Shown piece after piece: positions 43,344 through 52,894 of a stretch of DNA of 64,000 bases. Below the pieces are notes generated by a model. That model was given only the letters and a program-made list of their open reading frames with translations, was not told the origin of the DNA and made no database searches. Location of the stretch: NCBI RefSeq assembly GCF_029263665.1, contig NZ_JAJUFQ010000008.1, positions 111,846-175,845 of the forward strand. Direction: 5' to 3'. Made by a program: the position numbers and the translations under genes. Origin of the DNA: Halomonas sp. (lineage in GTDB: Bacteria; Pseudomonadota; Gammaproteobacteria; Pseudomonadales; Halomonadaceae). Each line of letters begins with the position of its first letter. Within the stretch, counting starts at the first letter, position 1.

Positions 43344-43651
43344 GTGAATTTCCCCTTGGTTTTGCTCGTTCTGGCTTTTCTAGGAATCGTTGATTTTACT
43401 TTTGGAAATTTTATAGGGTGGTTCTATTATAGGCATTTTGGTTGTTGGTCGGCGCGCCTTATATTTGTTCTGCTATGTACAATGTATTGTCAGAATGTCT
43501 TGACTAAAAAATTAAGGAGGAGCATGTCGAAATATATGTCAATAAGTTAAGTGAAAATTCTCTACCTGATGAGATAAAATTTATCGCCATTAGGTTAGTA
43601 AGTGTGCTTTTTGTAGGAATTTTGAGTCAAGGTTTTCAGATCTATCTTTAG
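43344..43651 (+). pseudogene. Small two-helix membrane protein split by a frameshift
   Basis: The first frame begins with GTG at 43344 and gives a hydrophobic peptide (MNFPLVLLVLAFLGIVDFTF, then a helix RLIFVLLCTMYCQNVLTKK) that stops at 43550. After a run of six A at 43506-43511 a different frame continues EEHVEIYVNKLSENSLPDEI and KFIAIRLVSVLFVGILSQGF to a stop at 43649-43651. One extra A in the run would join them into a 102-residue protein with coherent topology. This may be a decayed gene, a phase-variable tract or programmed slippage; TAAGGAGG lies directly after the run. AT-rich, unlike neighbours. No family recognised. Confidence 0.4.
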
Positions 43652-43748
43652 ATTGTTGCTGTCATAATTCCAGATGATAAAACGGTATTGTTTGATGCTG
43701 ATCGATAAGACGTCCATTGCCTAGTGTTTTATAGTGGAGGCAGAATTC

Positions 43749-43799
43749 ATGTTGGCTACAATCATCTTTGGAAAGTGGTGTTCCGATGAAATGGCGTAG
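43749..43799 (+). CDS. Possible 16-residue leader peptide overlapping the cytochrome gene start
   Basis: ATG at 43749 is preceded by a good TGGAGG site (43734-43739) and encodes MLATIIFGKWCSDEMA, stopping at 43797-43799. The cytochrome c ATG (43786) lies inside it in another frame and has only a weak GGAAAG of its own. This suggests translational coupling from the leader. No resemblance to PqqA. Low confidence because the reading frame is so short. Confidence 0.35.
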   Translation: MLATIIFGKWCSDEMA

Positions 43800-45132
43800 G
43801 GCTCTATTAGCCGGCAGTGCCACGGTGGTGTTGGGGGTTCTTGGCTTTCTCGCCTATGCCTATGAGTCTCCGATCGATCCGGTTGATCGGCCGTCTGCCG
43901 ATAGCTTTGCGCCTGAGCTGGTGGAAAAGGGCCGTATTCTGGCTGCTGCCGGAGATTGCGAAACATGCCACTCTGCCCCGGGGCGTCCTCGGTTCTCCGG
44001 TGGCCTCGGACTGCCGACCCCTTTTGGGGTGTTATACACAACAAATATTACCCCGGATCCGCAGTACGGAATCGGTCGTTGGTCGAAGGAAGCATTTCGG
44101 CGTGCGATGCGCGAAGGCGTACGACGCGATGGAGCACACCTGTATCCCGGGTTTCCCTACACAGCCTACAAGAACGTGACCGAGTCTGATATTGATGCCA
44201 TCTACGCTTACCTGATGACGCAAGAACCGGTCGCGATGGACCCGCCTGAAAATGGCATCATCTTTCCGTTCAATTACCGCTTCTTTCAAGCTGGCTGGAA
44301 ACTGCTGTTTTTCGACCCAGCTCCCTTGACCGTTGATCCCTCAAAATCAAAGCAGTGGAATCGTGGGGCCTATCTGGCTGAGGGCCTGGGCCACTGTTCT
44401 GCCTGCCATTCACCGCGCAACCTGCTGGGAGCCGAGAAGCAAGGGGGAGACAGATATACTGGAGCGCTGGTTGAAGGCTGGTATGCGCCTGCGCTCAACG
44501 GCGATACAGGCTCGCCACTTCCCTGGTCGAAAGACGAGCTTTATTCATACCTTCGTACAGGTGCGTCACCGTTGCATGGCGTGGCTGCTGGTCCAATGGC
44601 GCCGGTGATTTCCGATGGTCTTGCACAGCAGAGCGACGCCGATATCGAGGCGCTCGCGACGTATTTTGCCGACCTTGCCGACGCGCCCGAGCAGGTAGAT
44701 GAGCAGACGATAGTCGAAGCGTTGCAATCCACGCGAGCCCCGTCGCTCTCGGAACTCGCGAGCCGTGGAAAGACGCTCTTCGAGGCCGGCTGCATTGCGT
44801 GCCACTATAACGAGCCAGACAAGGCCCCGAATATACTGCGCCCGGAGCTGGCGTTGAATACTGCTGTTACCGGGCCCAATCCATCGACGCTTATTCAAGC
44901 GATCCTCAATGGTGTCAATAAGCCGCACGGTCATCCGGATATTTTCATGCCCGGCTATGCCAGTTCGCTGACGGACGAAGATATTGCAGCCATCGCTGCC
45001 TATCTGCATGAAACCTACGCAACACCGATCGGGGCTATATCTCCTGCGTGGGCTGATCTTGCTGGCACGACCAAAGCACTACGCACCGAGAACACAGAGA
45101 AACAACACAGACAAGCGGAGGCCGCGCAATGA
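43786..45132 (+). CDS. Tri-haem cytochrome c subunit of a periplasmic molybdenum hydroxylase
   Basis: Membrane-anchored electron acceptor subunit, 448 residues, N-terminal signal anchor MKWRRALLAGSATVVLGVLG. Three CxxCH haem sites: C58/C61/H62 (CETCH), C204/C207/H208 (CSACH) and C336/C339/H340 (CIACH), each followed by a methionine-bearing domain. It matches the cytochromes that accompany isoquinoline oxidoreductase-like and AldFGH aldehyde dehydrogenases and nicotinate dehydrogenase. I prefer the ATG at 43786 over the in-frame TTG at 43768. The stop overlaps the 2Fe-2S subunit start (ATGA), so the three genes form one operon. Confidence 0.9.
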   Translation: MKWRRALLAGSATVVLGVLGFLAYAYESPIDPVDRPSADSFAPELVEKGRILAAAGDCETCHSAPGRPRFSGGLGLPTPFGVLYTTNITPDPQYGIGRWSKEAFRRAMREGVRRDGAHLYPGFPYTAYKNVTESDIDAIYAYLMTQEPVAMDPPENGIIFPFNYRFFQAGWKLLFFDPAPLTVDPSKSKQWNRGAYLAEGLGHCSACHSPRNLLGAEKQGGDRYTGALVEGWYAPALNGDTGSPLPWSKDELYSYLRTGASPLHGVAAGPMAPVISDGLAQQSDADIEALATYFADLADAPEQVDEQTIVEALQSTRAPSLSELASRGKTLFEAGCIACHYNEPDKAPNILRPELALNTAVTGPNPSTLIQAILNGVNKPHGHPDIFMPGYASSLTDEDIAAIAAYLHETYATPIGAISPAWADLAGTTKALRTENTEKQHRQAEAAQ

Positions 45133-45599
45133 TTGGTTTCATGCTCAATGGCCAGAAAGTCGAAAGCAAACTACCTCCAGATACTCCTTTGCTTTGGGCA
45201 ATCCGGGATGAATTCAATCATACGGGAACAAAGTTCGGGTGTGGGATAGGTTTTTGCGGCGCCTGTACCGTTCATGTCGATGGACGCGCCGTACGCTCCT
45301 GTATCACGACGTTGGAGATGGTCGAGGGGGCTATTGTCACCACCATCGAAGGGCTTGGTGCGAGTGGGCAGCATCCGCTCCAGAAAGCCTGGATCAATGT
45401 GCAGGCACCACAATGTGGCTACTGCCAATCTGGGCAAATCATGCAGGCGGCAGCGCTACTCGTAGATTTTCCTGACCCTACGGATAACGATATTGCCCAT
45501 GCGATGAACGGGAACCTTTGTCGATGCATGGCCTATTACCGGATCAGGGACGCAATAAAACTTGCGGCCAGTGAAATCAATCGGAGTAAAGAGGCATGA
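45129..45599 (+). CDS. 2Fe-2S small subunit of molybdenum hydroxylase (IorA-like)
   Basis: Iron-sulfur subunit of 156 residues in the xanthine oxidase family. Plant-type cluster ligands C38, C43, C46 and C58 (FGCGIGFCGACTVH then VRSC); second cluster C96, C99, C131 and C133 (QCGYCQSGQ and NLCRCMAY). Electrons pass from the molybdenum site to this subunit and on to the upstream cytochrome. No signal peptide of its own, so it is presumably exported as a passenger with the Tat-bearing large subunit. The stop overlaps that gene's ATG. Confidence 0.93.
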   Translation: MIGFMLNGQKVESKLPPDTPLLWAIRDEFNHTGTKFGCGIGFCGACTVHVDGRAVRSCITTLEMVEGAIVTTIEGLGASGQHPLQKAWINVQAPQCGYCQSGQIMQAAALLVDFPDPTDNDIAHAMNGNLCRCMAYYRIRDAIKLAASEINRSKEA

Positions 45600-47938
45600 G
45601 CGGATTCGGGCGGATAGCCGCATATTACCGCAATCGTTTCGCTCCAGACGTGGCTAAGAGTGTTCCTGATTGCAATCTGATTCCATTGTCGCGCCGCAGC
45701 TTCATCATTGGCACCGGGGCGGCTGGTCTGTTGTTCGGGTTTGGCGGTGTTGGTCTCGGCACTGGAGTTGCCGAGGCGGCAATCGGCACTTCCCGAGACG
45801 GATACACGCCGACCCTGTGGTATTCCATCGCTGCTGATGGGGCCGTGACGGTCAACATCAAGTATGCCGAGATGGGACAGCATATCGGTACTGCGCTGGC
45901 CAGGATGGTTGCCGACGAGCTGGAAGTATCCTGGGACATGGTCAGGATCCATGCTGTCGACACTGACGCGAAATGGGGCTTGATGTCGACCGGCGGAAGC
46001 TATTCGGTCTTCGGAGAATTCAAGCCGCTCAGTCAGGCTGGTGCCGCTGGGCGCATTGCCATGATTGATGCTGCTGCACAACTTCTTGGCGGCGAAGCTT
46101 CGGCCTATACGGTTCGCAATGGGCGCATCAGCGGGCCCGGAGGTTCGATAACTTACGCAGAGCTTGTGTCGCAGGGCGCGGTCAACCGGGTATTCTCTCC
46201 GGACGAAATTGCCGGTATGCCGCTGAAGCCGATCAATGAACGACGCCTCATCGGATCACCTGGAAGGGCGCTCGACATTCCCGCGAAAGTCGATGGCACG
46301 GCCAAGTACGGCATTGATGCCAGAACCGAAGGAATGGTTTATGCCCGTCCGATCATCCCACCGACGCGCTATGGCAGCGTTGTCGAGACGATTAACGACA
46401 CGGCTGCCAAATCGATACTGGGCTATCAGCAGACCATTGCCCTGGACGACCCCACCGGCTTTGTTGAAGGTTGGGTTGTCGTGCTTGCCGATACCTATCC
46501 GGCGGCGATGAAGGCAGCGCGCCTTGTCGAGGTGTCATGGTCTACCGGGCGCAATAGCACTGTTTCCGACAAGGATATTCTCGACTTCGGGCGCAAGCAG
46601 ATCGACGACAGCAGCGGAGGCTCATTGCTGCGCGATGATGATGGTCTTGCTGACGCTTTTGCAAAAGCCAGTGAAAACCTGCAGGCCGAGTATACGACTT
46701 CTACCGTCATTCAGTTTACGCTTGAGCCGCTCAATGCCACTGCATGGCGCGACGATGATGGCCATTGGGAGGTTCTGACCGGAAATCAGTGGCAGTCGCT
46801 GATTCTTCCACATCTTGAATCAGCCGCAGGCGTTGAGTCTGGTCAGGTAACGATGCGTACTTATTATCTGGGCGGTGGGTATGGGCGGCGACTGTTTGGT
46901 GACTACGCCATTCCCGCCATTCTTGCATCAAAGGCTCTTGGAGGGCGCCCGGTCAAACTTTTGGCTGAGCGGGCTGAGGATAGCCGCTTCTCAACCCCTC
47001 GCTCGCCCTCTGTTCAGCGCTTCAAGGCTGCACTCCAGAAGGGTGATGTGGTTGGTATGGAGCACCATGCAAGCGCCGGATGGCCGACGGAAGTGATGTC
47101 ACCCGGCGATCTTATAGAGGGGCTCAACAAGGTCAAGTTCGACCCCTTCGCTATCCACGGTGCAGAGCACTGGTATTCGCTTGGACCGCAAAAGCTGCGG
47201 GCACTGTCGAATACCCTTGCCAATGAAACCGTTGTTCCCGGTTGGCTCCGATCAGTTGCGGCTGGTTGGGTTAACTGGGGGCTCGAAAGCTTCGTTGATG
47301 AGCTTGCCCGCAAGCTTGGCCGAGACCCACTCGAATTCAGACTCGAGAGACTTAAGGCAGAAGGTAGAAACAAGGGCGAGGATCCCGTCTCAACGGGAGG
47401 GGCTTTGCGGCAAGCAGCCGTTCTGCGCAGGGCTGCGGAAATGTCGGGTTATGGCAACACGCTTCCGCCGGACACCGGGATCGGCATTGCCTGCACCCAC
47501 GGACAGGAACGCGATGCGCCGACCTGGTGTGCCTGCGTTGCCCAGGTCCATGTTGATCGGGCAACGGGCAAGGTGACCTGCCAGCGCCTCGATATGGCGA
47601 TAGATGCCGGATCGCTCATCCATCCCGATGGGGCGCTGGCGCAGGCTCAGGGTGGTGCTCTATGGGGCCTGTCCATGGCTCTTCACGAAGGAACGGAAAT
47701 CGTCAATGCCCAGGTAAGGGATCTCAACCTTGACGCCTATAGCCCGCTGCGCATGGCTGATCTTCCCGAGTTGAACGTCGAGTTCATCGACAGTGGAACT
47801 GTACCGACAGGTCTTGGTGAGCCTCCCGTCACTGCCCCCGCACCGGCTATCGGCAATGCCATTTTCAATGCGATCGGAGTACGCATACGCCACCTGCCGA
47901 TCCGCCCTGAGGACGTTCTGGCTGCGTTGAAAGAGTAA
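45596..47938 (+). CDS. Molybdopterin large subunit, isoquinoline 1-oxidoreductase/aldehyde dehydrogenase type
   Basis: Catalytic subunit of 780 residues. A twin-arginine signal lies after a hydrophilic N-region (LSRRSFIIGTGAAGLLFGFG, residues 32-51), so the complex works in the periplasm. Molybdenum cytosine dinucleotide-binding landmarks: MGQHIGTALARMVADELEVS, LTGNQWQSLILPHLES-like segment, YYLGGGYGRRLFGDYAIPAI, and the C-terminal GLGEPPVTAPAPAIGNAIFN that houses the catalytic glutamate loop. It matches IorB and AldH-like proteins oxidising N-heterocycles or aldehydes. Actual substrate is not determinable. No maturation factor (XdhC type) is nearby. Confidence 0.92.
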   Translation: MSGFGRIAAYYRNRFAPDVAKSVPDCNLIPLSRRSFIIGTGAAGLLFGFGGVGLGTGVAEAAIGTSRDGYTPTLWYSIAADGAVTVNIKYAEMGQHIGTALARMVADELEVSWDMVRIHAVDTDAKWGLMSTGGSYSVFGEFKPLSQAGAAGRIAMIDAAAQLLGGEASAYTVRNGRISGPGGSITYAELVSQGAVNRVFSPDEIAGMPLKPINERRLIGSPGRALDIPAKVDGTAKYGIDARTEGMVYARPIIPPTRYGSVVETINDTAAKSILGYQQTIALDDPTGFVEGWVVVLADTYPAAMKAARLVEVSWSTGRNSTVSDKDILDFGRKQIDDSSGGSLLRDDDGLADAFAKASENLQAEYTTSTVIQFTLEPLNATAWRDDDGHWEVLTGNQWQSLILPHLESAAGVESGQVTMRTYYLGGGYGRRLFGDYAIPAILASKALGGRPVKLLAERAEDSRFSTPRSPSVQRFKAALQKGDVVGMEHHASAGWPTEVMSPGDLIEGLNKVKFDPFAIHGAEHWYSLGPQKLRALSNTLANETVVPGWLRSVAAGWVNWGLESFVDELARKLGRDPLEFRLERLKAEGRNKGEDPVSTGGALRQAAVLRRAAEMSGYGNTLPPDTGIGIACTHGQERDAPTWCACVAQVHVDRATGKVTCQRLDMAIDAGSLIHPDGALAQAQGGALWGLSMALHEGTEIVNAQVRDLNLDAYSPLRMADLPELNVEFIDSGTVPTGLGEPPVTAPAPAIGNAIFNAIGVRIRHLPIRPEDVLAALKE

Positions 47939-48005
47939 GCTGCAAGAATAAACTGGGTAAGAAAATCGCCGACCTGTGATCAGGTATCGGAAAGTTTCTG
48001 TCCTG

Positions 48006-48112
48006 CGATGAAGGCGTACGACTGACTTGGTGAAGTGAAAGAGCTTCGGCCTTCATGAGGCGGATGAGGGGGCTTACGCAGCAACCCCGGCTTCATGCCG
48101 GGGTTGGAAGGG
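48006..48112 (+). repeat. Sixty-base repeat, copy B, with intact hairpins
   Basis: The segment 48054-48111 matches copy A at 42859. It contains the perfect hairpin AACCCCGGC-TTCAT-GCCGGGGTT (48083-48105). Upstream, ATGAAGGC (48008) pairs with GCCTTCAT (48049), adding a second stem. The architecture resembles an end of an IS200/IS605-type element or a palindrome-associated repeat. No transposase remains. It also marks the right end of the molybdenum hydroxylase block. Confidence 0.6.
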
Positions 48113-48142
48113 TGCGCCGTATAGCAGAATGGTGGCGTAATG

Positions 48143-49855
48143 TCAGCCGATGGCATCACGCTCTGGCTGGACTTTGCGCATAGGCTCTTGCTGTGCCGGA
48201 GCACCGTTGGCGATGTAGTAAGGGGCATCGCTGGGAGGCGCCATTTCGCGGCCGCGGATCTTGTCGGCCATGCGTTCGGCCAGCATGATCGTCGGGGCAT
48301 TGAGATTGCCCGTCGGAATGACCGGGAACAGCGAGGCATCCACCACGCGCAGGTTTTCAACACCATGCACGCGTCCTGCACCGTCGACAACACAGTCATC
48401 ACCTTCGCCCATGCGACAGCTACCACAGGGATGGTAGGCGGTTTCGGCATGTTCGCGCACAAAAGCGTCCAGTTCATCGTCGCTCTGGATGTGCGCACCT
48501 GGGGAGATTTCACGACCGCGGTATTCGTCCAAGGCGGGCTGGTTCATGATTTCCCGAGTCAGGCGAATGGCATCGCGAAATTCCTGCCAATCCTTGTCGG
48601 TCGACATGTAATTGAACAGGATCGACGGCGCTGCCTTGGGATCACGCGAGGTCAGGCGTACTCGGCCCTCACTTTCTGAACGCATGGAGCCAACGTGTGC
48701 CTGGAAGCCGTGCGCCTGGACAGCACTCTTGCCGTTGTAGCTGATGGCGATGGGCAGGAAATGGTACTGCAGGTTCGGCCACTCTTCCGCATCGTTGGTG
48801 CGGATGAAGCCAGCTGCCTCGAAATGGTTGCTGGCGCCCAGCCCGCTGCCCATGAATAGCCATTCAGCCCCGATCTTGGGCTGGTTGTACCATTTCAGTG
48901 CCGGGTACAGGGAAATGGGCTTCTTGCATTCAAACTGGATATACATCTCCAGATGGTCCTGCAGATGCTTGCCGACGTTATCGTTGACATGTACGGCCTC
49001 AATGCCGAACTCGTCGAGCACATCCTTGGGGCCAATACCAGAGCGTTGCAGGATCTGGGGTGAGGCGATGGCACCAGCGCACAGCAGGACTTCACGTTGG
49101 GCGCGCACTTCCTGCACCTGGCCCTTGCGCTCATAGCGCACGCCAACGGCACGCTTGCCCTCGAACATGATGACGTCAGTAGTGGCATGTGTCTCGATGG
49201 TCAGGTTGGCGCGGCCCTTGGCCCGATCAAGATAGCCACGTGCGGTACTTGAGCGTCGACCATTCGGAGTGACAAAGCGGTCCATCGGACCGAAGCCTTC
49301 CTGCTGGTAGCCGTTGACATCCTCGGTGGCAGGATAGCCCGCTTGCTGGCCCGCCTCGATGAAGGCGTGGTACAGCGGGTTGTTATCTGCCTTGGGCGTC
49401 GTCACGCTGACGGGACCATCACCGCCGTGATAGTCATTGGGGCCGATATCACGGGTCTCTGCCTTGCGGAAGTAGGGCAGACAGTTACGGTAATGCCAGT
49501 CCTCCAGTCCCGAACGCTTGGCCCAGTTGTCGTAATCCAGCGCATTGCCACGGATGTAGCACATGCCGTTGATCAGCGAAGAGCCACCGAGTCCCTTGCC
49601 ACGACCACATTCCATGCGTCGCCCGCTCATATGGGGCTCGGGATCGGTTTCGTAGGCCCAGTTATAGCGTTTGCCTTGAAGAGGGTAAGCCAGGGCGGCA
49701 GGCATTTGGGTGCGGAAGTCGAGCCGGTAGTCAGGACCACCAGCCTCCAGCAGCAGCACGCTGACATTTTCATCTTCTGTCAGGCGTGTCGCGAGCACAT
49801 TGCCGGCTGAGCCGGCACCAATGATGACATAGTCGAATTGGCGAACTTGGGTCAT
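48143..49855 (-). CDS. betA: Choline dehydrogenase
   Basis: FAD-dependent GMC oxidoreductase (570 residues) that oxidises choline to betaine aldehyde, and can go on to glycine betaine, the main compatible solute. FAD loop [20 protein letters not shown] at the N-terminus; GMC signatures [20 protein letters not shown] and [16 protein letters not shown]; active-site His in [13 protein letters not shown]. Last gene of betI-betB-betA. The 78-base gap upstream contains a doubled TCAAACCTGG (49907 and 49920). The C-terminus lies next to the repeat copy B. Confidence 0.96.
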   Translation of the reverse strand: MTQVRQFDYVIIGAGSAGNVLATRLTEDENVSVLLLEAGGPDYRLDFRTQMPAALAYPLQGKRYNWAYETDPEPHMSGRRMECGRGKGLGGSSLINGMCYIRGNALDYDNWAKRSGLEDWHYRNCLPYFRKAETRDIGPNDYHGGDGPVSVTTPKADNNPLYHAFIEAGQQAGYPATEDVNGYQQEGFGPMDRFVTPNGRRSSTARGYLDRAKGRANLTIETHATTDVIMFEGKRAVGVRYERKGQVQEVRAQREVLLCAGAIASPQILQRSGIGPKDVLDEFGIEAVHVNDNVGKHLQDHLEMYIQFECKKPISLYPALKWYNQPKIGAEWLFMGSGLGASNHFEAAGFIRTNDAEEWPNLQYHFLPIAISYNGKSAVQAHGFQAHVGSMRSESEGRVRLTSRDPKAAPSILFNYMSTDKDWQEFRDAIRLTREIMNQPALDEYRGREISPGAHIQSDDELDAFVREHAETAYHPCGSCRMGEGDDCVVDGAGRVHGVENLRVVDASLFPVIPTGNLNAPTIMLAERMADKIRGREMAPPSDAPYYIANGAPAQQEPMRKVQPERDAIG

Positions 49856-49933
49856 GACTACCTCTTTGATGCGTGAAACACCAGAACGCTGAAAACACCT
49901 AAGTGTTCAAACCTGGCGCTCAAACCTGGACGC

Positions 49934-51403
49934 TTAAAAAACCGATGCGAACGGTCCCATCTCGATCTGGATGGACTTGGTCTGGGTGTAGTGAGCCAGT
50001 GTTTCGATGCCATTCTCGCGGCCAACGCCGGATTGCTTGTAGCCACCCACCGGCATTTCGGCAGGGGACTCTCCCCAGGTATTGATCCAGCAGATGCCTG
50101 CCTCGAGGCGGTGGATCATGCGGTGGGCCTGGTTGAGGCTTTCGGTGAAAACCCCAGCAGCGAGGCCGTAGGTGGTGTCATTGGCACGCTCGATGACTTC
50201 TTCTTCGCTGTCGAAGCCAAGGATCGCCATCACCGGGCCAAAGATTTCCTCGCGAACGATGCGCATGTCATCGGTGCAGTCGCTGAAAACGGTGGGAGAT
50301 GCCCAGGCACCCTTGGCCCAGTCGCCCTGGTTCCAACTGTCGCCGCCGGCCACGAGGCGAGCGCCTTCCTGCTTGCCCAGCTCGATATAGGACAGCACCT
50401 TCTGTTGATGCTCGAAGCTTACCAAGGGGCCGAAGTTGACCTCAGGGTCGAGAGGGTCCCCGGCCTTGATGCGCACGACACGCTCTGCGATGAGTGCTTC
50501 GAATTCTGCCTTGACGGCATTGTCGACGAACACACGAGTGCCATTGGTGCAGACCTGGCCACTGGAGTAGTAGTTGGCCATCATGGCGGCGTCAGCAGCT
50601 CGCACCAGGTCGGCATCACGGCATACGATCAGAGGCGACTTGCCGCCCAGCTCCATGGTGACATCCTTGAGAGAGGAAGCTGCCGCCGCAGACATGACTT
50701 TCTTGCCAGTGCCGACTTCACCGGTGAAGGAGACCTTGGCGATATCCGGATGCGCGGTGATGGCCTGGCCGACGCTTGCGGCACCATGGACGACATTGAA
50801 CACGCCATCAGGCAGGCCGGCCTCGGTGAAGATCTCGGCGAGAATCATGGTGGTCAGAGGGGTGACTTCGCTGGGCTTGAACACCACGGCATTGCCTGCT
50901 GCCAGGGCAGGGGCTGCCTTCCAGCAAGCGATCTGGATGGGGTAGTTCCAGGCACCGATGGAACCGATTACGCCCAGGGGTTCGCGGCGGGTATAGACGA
51001 AGCTGTCTTCGCGCAGGGGGATCTGGCTGCCTTCGATGGCCGCTGCAAGACCAGCGTAATATTCGATGACATCTGCACCGGTGACAATATCGACGCTGGA
51101 CGTTTCGCTGTATGGCTTACCGGTATTGAGGGTTTCGAGCCTGGCGATGTCATCATTGCGTTCGCGCAGCATGGTGACGGCACGCTGCATGATGCGTCCT
51201 CGTTCCATGCCTGACATGGCCGCCCAGACTTTCTGGCCGCGCTGGCTTGAAGCCACGGCAGCATCCAGGTCGGTTTGACTGGCAACCTGAACATCGGCCA
51301 GATGACTGCCATCATAGGGATTGATGACCGAGAAGGATTCGCCGGAGGTCGCTTGTTGGCGACGTCCGTCAATGTACAGTGTCTGGATGTCGAGTAATGG
51401 CAT
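49934..51403 (-). CDS. betB: Betaine aldehyde dehydrogenase
   Basis: NAD(P)-dependent aldehyde dehydrogenase of 489 residues making glycine betaine from betaine aldehyde. It has the catalytic glutamate in [13 protein letters not shown] and cysteine in [15 protein letters not shown]; the NAD segment [20 protein letters not shown] and the C-terminal [20 protein letters not shown] are BetB-like. Between betI (17 bases upstream) and betA. ATG preceded by AAGAGGG. Confidence 0.96.
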   Translation of the reverse strand: MPLLDIQTLYIDGRRQQATSGESFSVINPYDGSHLADVQVASQTDLDAAVASSQRGQKVWAAMSGMERGRIMQRAVTMLRERNDDIARLETLNTGKPYSETSSVDIVTGADVIEYYAGLAAAIEGSQIPLREDSFVYTRREPLGVIGSIGAWNYPIQIACWKAAPALAAGNAVVFKPSEVTPLTTMILAEIFTEAGLPDGVFNVVHGAASVGQAITAHPDIAKVSFTGEVGTGKKVMSAAAASSLKDVTMELGGKSPLIVCRDADLVRAADAAMMANYYSSGQVCTNGTRVFVDNAVKAEFEALIAERVVRIKAGDPLDPEVNFGPLVSFEHQQKVLSYIELGKQEGARLVAGGDSWNQGDWAKGAWASPTVFSDCTDDMRIVREEIFGPVMAILGFDSEEEVIERANDTTYGLAAGVFTESLNQAHRMIHRLEAGICWINTWGESPAEMPVGGYKQSGVGRENGIETLAHYTQTKSIQIEMGPFASVF

Positions 51404-51420
51404 GGCACCCTCTTGAAAGG

Positions 51421-52026
51421 TTAGTTTTTGTCGTGACCTGCGTGGTGATCGACAAGACGGTCAACATACTCCCGAGCCAACTGGCGAGCTTCCAGTGGGT
51501 TCAGGCCCTCAGGGCTCAGTGCGCCGCGCAGCCATAGGCCATCGATCATGGCGGCAGTCCCTCGAGCAGCGTCTTGTGCTTCTTGTCGGGGCATCAAACG
51601 CCGATACTGATGGCACAGGTTGGCGTACAGGCGGCGGTCATTGGCCCTTTGCAGGCGTTGCAGGTCTGGCTTGTGTACGGAATTGGCCCAGAAGGCCAGC
51701 CACGTGACGGCGGCTCGCTCATTGGTCTGCGAAGAGTCGAAGTTGCCGTCGACGATGGCGAGCAGGTGAGCGCGCGGGCTGTCATCGTCCAGTGCCCTGC
51801 GGCGTGCGGCCACCGCCTCGTTGAGATCCTTGAGGATCTGGCGCATGGTGGCTTCGAGCAAACCATCCTTGCCGCCAAAGTAGTGACTGATGATGCCGGC
51901 GGATACACCCGCATGACGGGCGATACGCACGACAGTTGCATCGGCCAGACCGACTTCACTGATAGCTGTCATGGTGGCCTGGATCAGTTGCTGGCGACGG
52001 ATCGGCTCCATTCCCACTTTTGGCAT
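51421..52026 (-). CDS. betI: Choline-responsive repressor BetI
   Basis: TetR-family repressor of 201 residues; choline relieves its repression of the bet genes. N-terminal helix-turn-helix [20 protein letters not shown] followed by [16 protein letters not shown]; the C-terminal ligand domain has [20 protein letters not shown], typical for BetI. I use the ATG at 52026 with AAGGAG upstream; the frame is open to 52134. Opens betI-betB-betA; an operator-like dyad lies about 95 bases upstream. No betT transporter is in the window. Confidence 0.94.
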   Translation of the reverse strand: MPKVGMEPIRRQQLIQATMTAISEVGLADATVVRIARHAGVSAGIISHYFGGKDGLLEATMRQILKDLNEAVAARRRALDDDSPRAHLLAIVDGNFDSSQTNERAAVTWLAFWANSVHKPDLQRLQRANDRRLYANLCHQYRRLMPRQEAQDAARGTAAMIDGLWLRGALSPEGLNPLEARQLAREYVDRLVDHHAGHDKN

Positions 52027-52118
52027 TGCATACTCCTTCACTGTCCATGACGGAACATGTCCTTGGTGGCTGTTCCCATCCTTTGGGAAGTATGGACATA
52101 GAAGTAGTATGCCTTTTG

Positions 52119-52138
52119 TTGATTGTTCGTTCAATTAA
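52119..52138. promoter_or_regulatory. Putative BetI operator
   Basis: TTGATTGTTCGTTCAATTAA is an imperfect dyad (14 of 20 positions symmetric) resembling the BetI site of E. coli in sequence and position upstream of betI. Likely overlaps the promoter for autoregulation. Confidence 0.6.
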
Positions 52139-52242
52139 AAAACATTATTGCCATGGGACTTGCCAATGGCTCGCTCGATATGCATAATTCAGCCCCGTCG
52201 ATATGGCGGTGGTTAGCCAAGAGACGATAGAAAGATCGAAAA

Positions 52243-52319
52243 GGCTACATAGCTCAGTTGGTTAGAGCACATCACTCATAATGATGGGGTCCCCTGTTCG
52301 AGTCAGGGTGTAGCCACCA
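52243..52319 (+). tRNA. tRNA-Met (CAT), elongator type
   Basis: 77 bases with GGCTACA/TGTAGCC acceptor stem, CCA encoded, anticodon CAT in TCACTCATAATGA. The whole gene is very similar to E. coli elongator tRNA-Met. It is not an initiator, since the first base pair is a normal G-C. Confidence 0.96.
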
Positions 52320-52498
52320 GAATACAGAAAGCGCCCACCGGTTCCTGGAATCGGTGGGCGCTTTCGTTTTCCGATGTTTTACGCTGATGGATGGCATGAC
52401 ATGTGGCTGGCCAGCCGGGCTGGCAGGTGCATGAAAGTCATTGATGGGCTTGACGTATCGAAAGCAATCCGTATACTACGCCCCGTGCTTGAGGCGAT

Positions 52499-52574
52499 TC
52501 CCCGATAGCTCAGTTGGTAGAGCAAATGACTGTTAATCATTGGGTCGTAGGTTCGAGTCCTACTCGGGGAGCCA
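52499..52574 (+). tRNA. tRNA-Asn (GTT), copy 1
   Basis: 76 bases, anticodon GTT in GACTGTTAATCAT, acceptor stem TCCCCGA/TCGGGGA, encoded CCA. Identical to copy 3 at 52761. Confidence 0.96.
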
Positions 52575-52641
52575 GCGCCAAAAAAGTTTTGTGATGATGT
52601 CCTGTGGCAATCACGAAGTAGCACCGACAATTCAGGGTCAT

Positions 52642-52717
52642 TCCTCGATAGCTCAGTTGGTAGAGCAAATGACTGTTAATCATTGGGTCGCAGGTTCGAG
52701 TCCTGCTCGAGGAGCCA
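52642..52717 (+). tRNA. tRNA-Asn (GTT), copy 2, variant stems
   Basis: 76 bases, anticodon GTT. Differs from copies 1 and 3 only in paired, compensated positions: acceptor TCCTCGA/TCGAGGA and T-stem GCAGG/CCTGC. Fully foldable, so functional. Confidence 0.96.
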
Positions 52718-52760
52718 TCCCTCTGCCTGATTATTGTCGCCCTTGTTTGCACATCGTCGT

Positions 52761-52836
52761 TCCCCGATAGCTCAGTTGGTAGAGCAAATGACTGTTAATC
52801 ATTGGGTCGTAGGTTCGAGTCCTACTCGGGGAGCCA
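52761..52836 (+). tRNA. tRNA-Asn (GTT), copy 3
   Basis: 76 bases, identical to copy 1. The last of the three; followed by 370 bases of decayed sequence and a terminator. Confidence 0.96.
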
Positions 52837-52894
52837 GTGCATCTGCTTGCTTGTCCTGTCGTTACCTATCTCGTTGTTGATCCGATACCCGTGA

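Noticed and set aside
43749..43799. PqqA precursor peptide
   Set aside because: Lacks the Glu-x3-Tyr pair of PqqA, and no pqqBCDE genes follow.
52499..52836. Three regularly spaced ~76-bp repeats resembling a CRISPR-like array
   Set aside because: Each repeat folds as tRNA-Asn with a GTT anticodon and encoded CCA; no cas genes are nearby.
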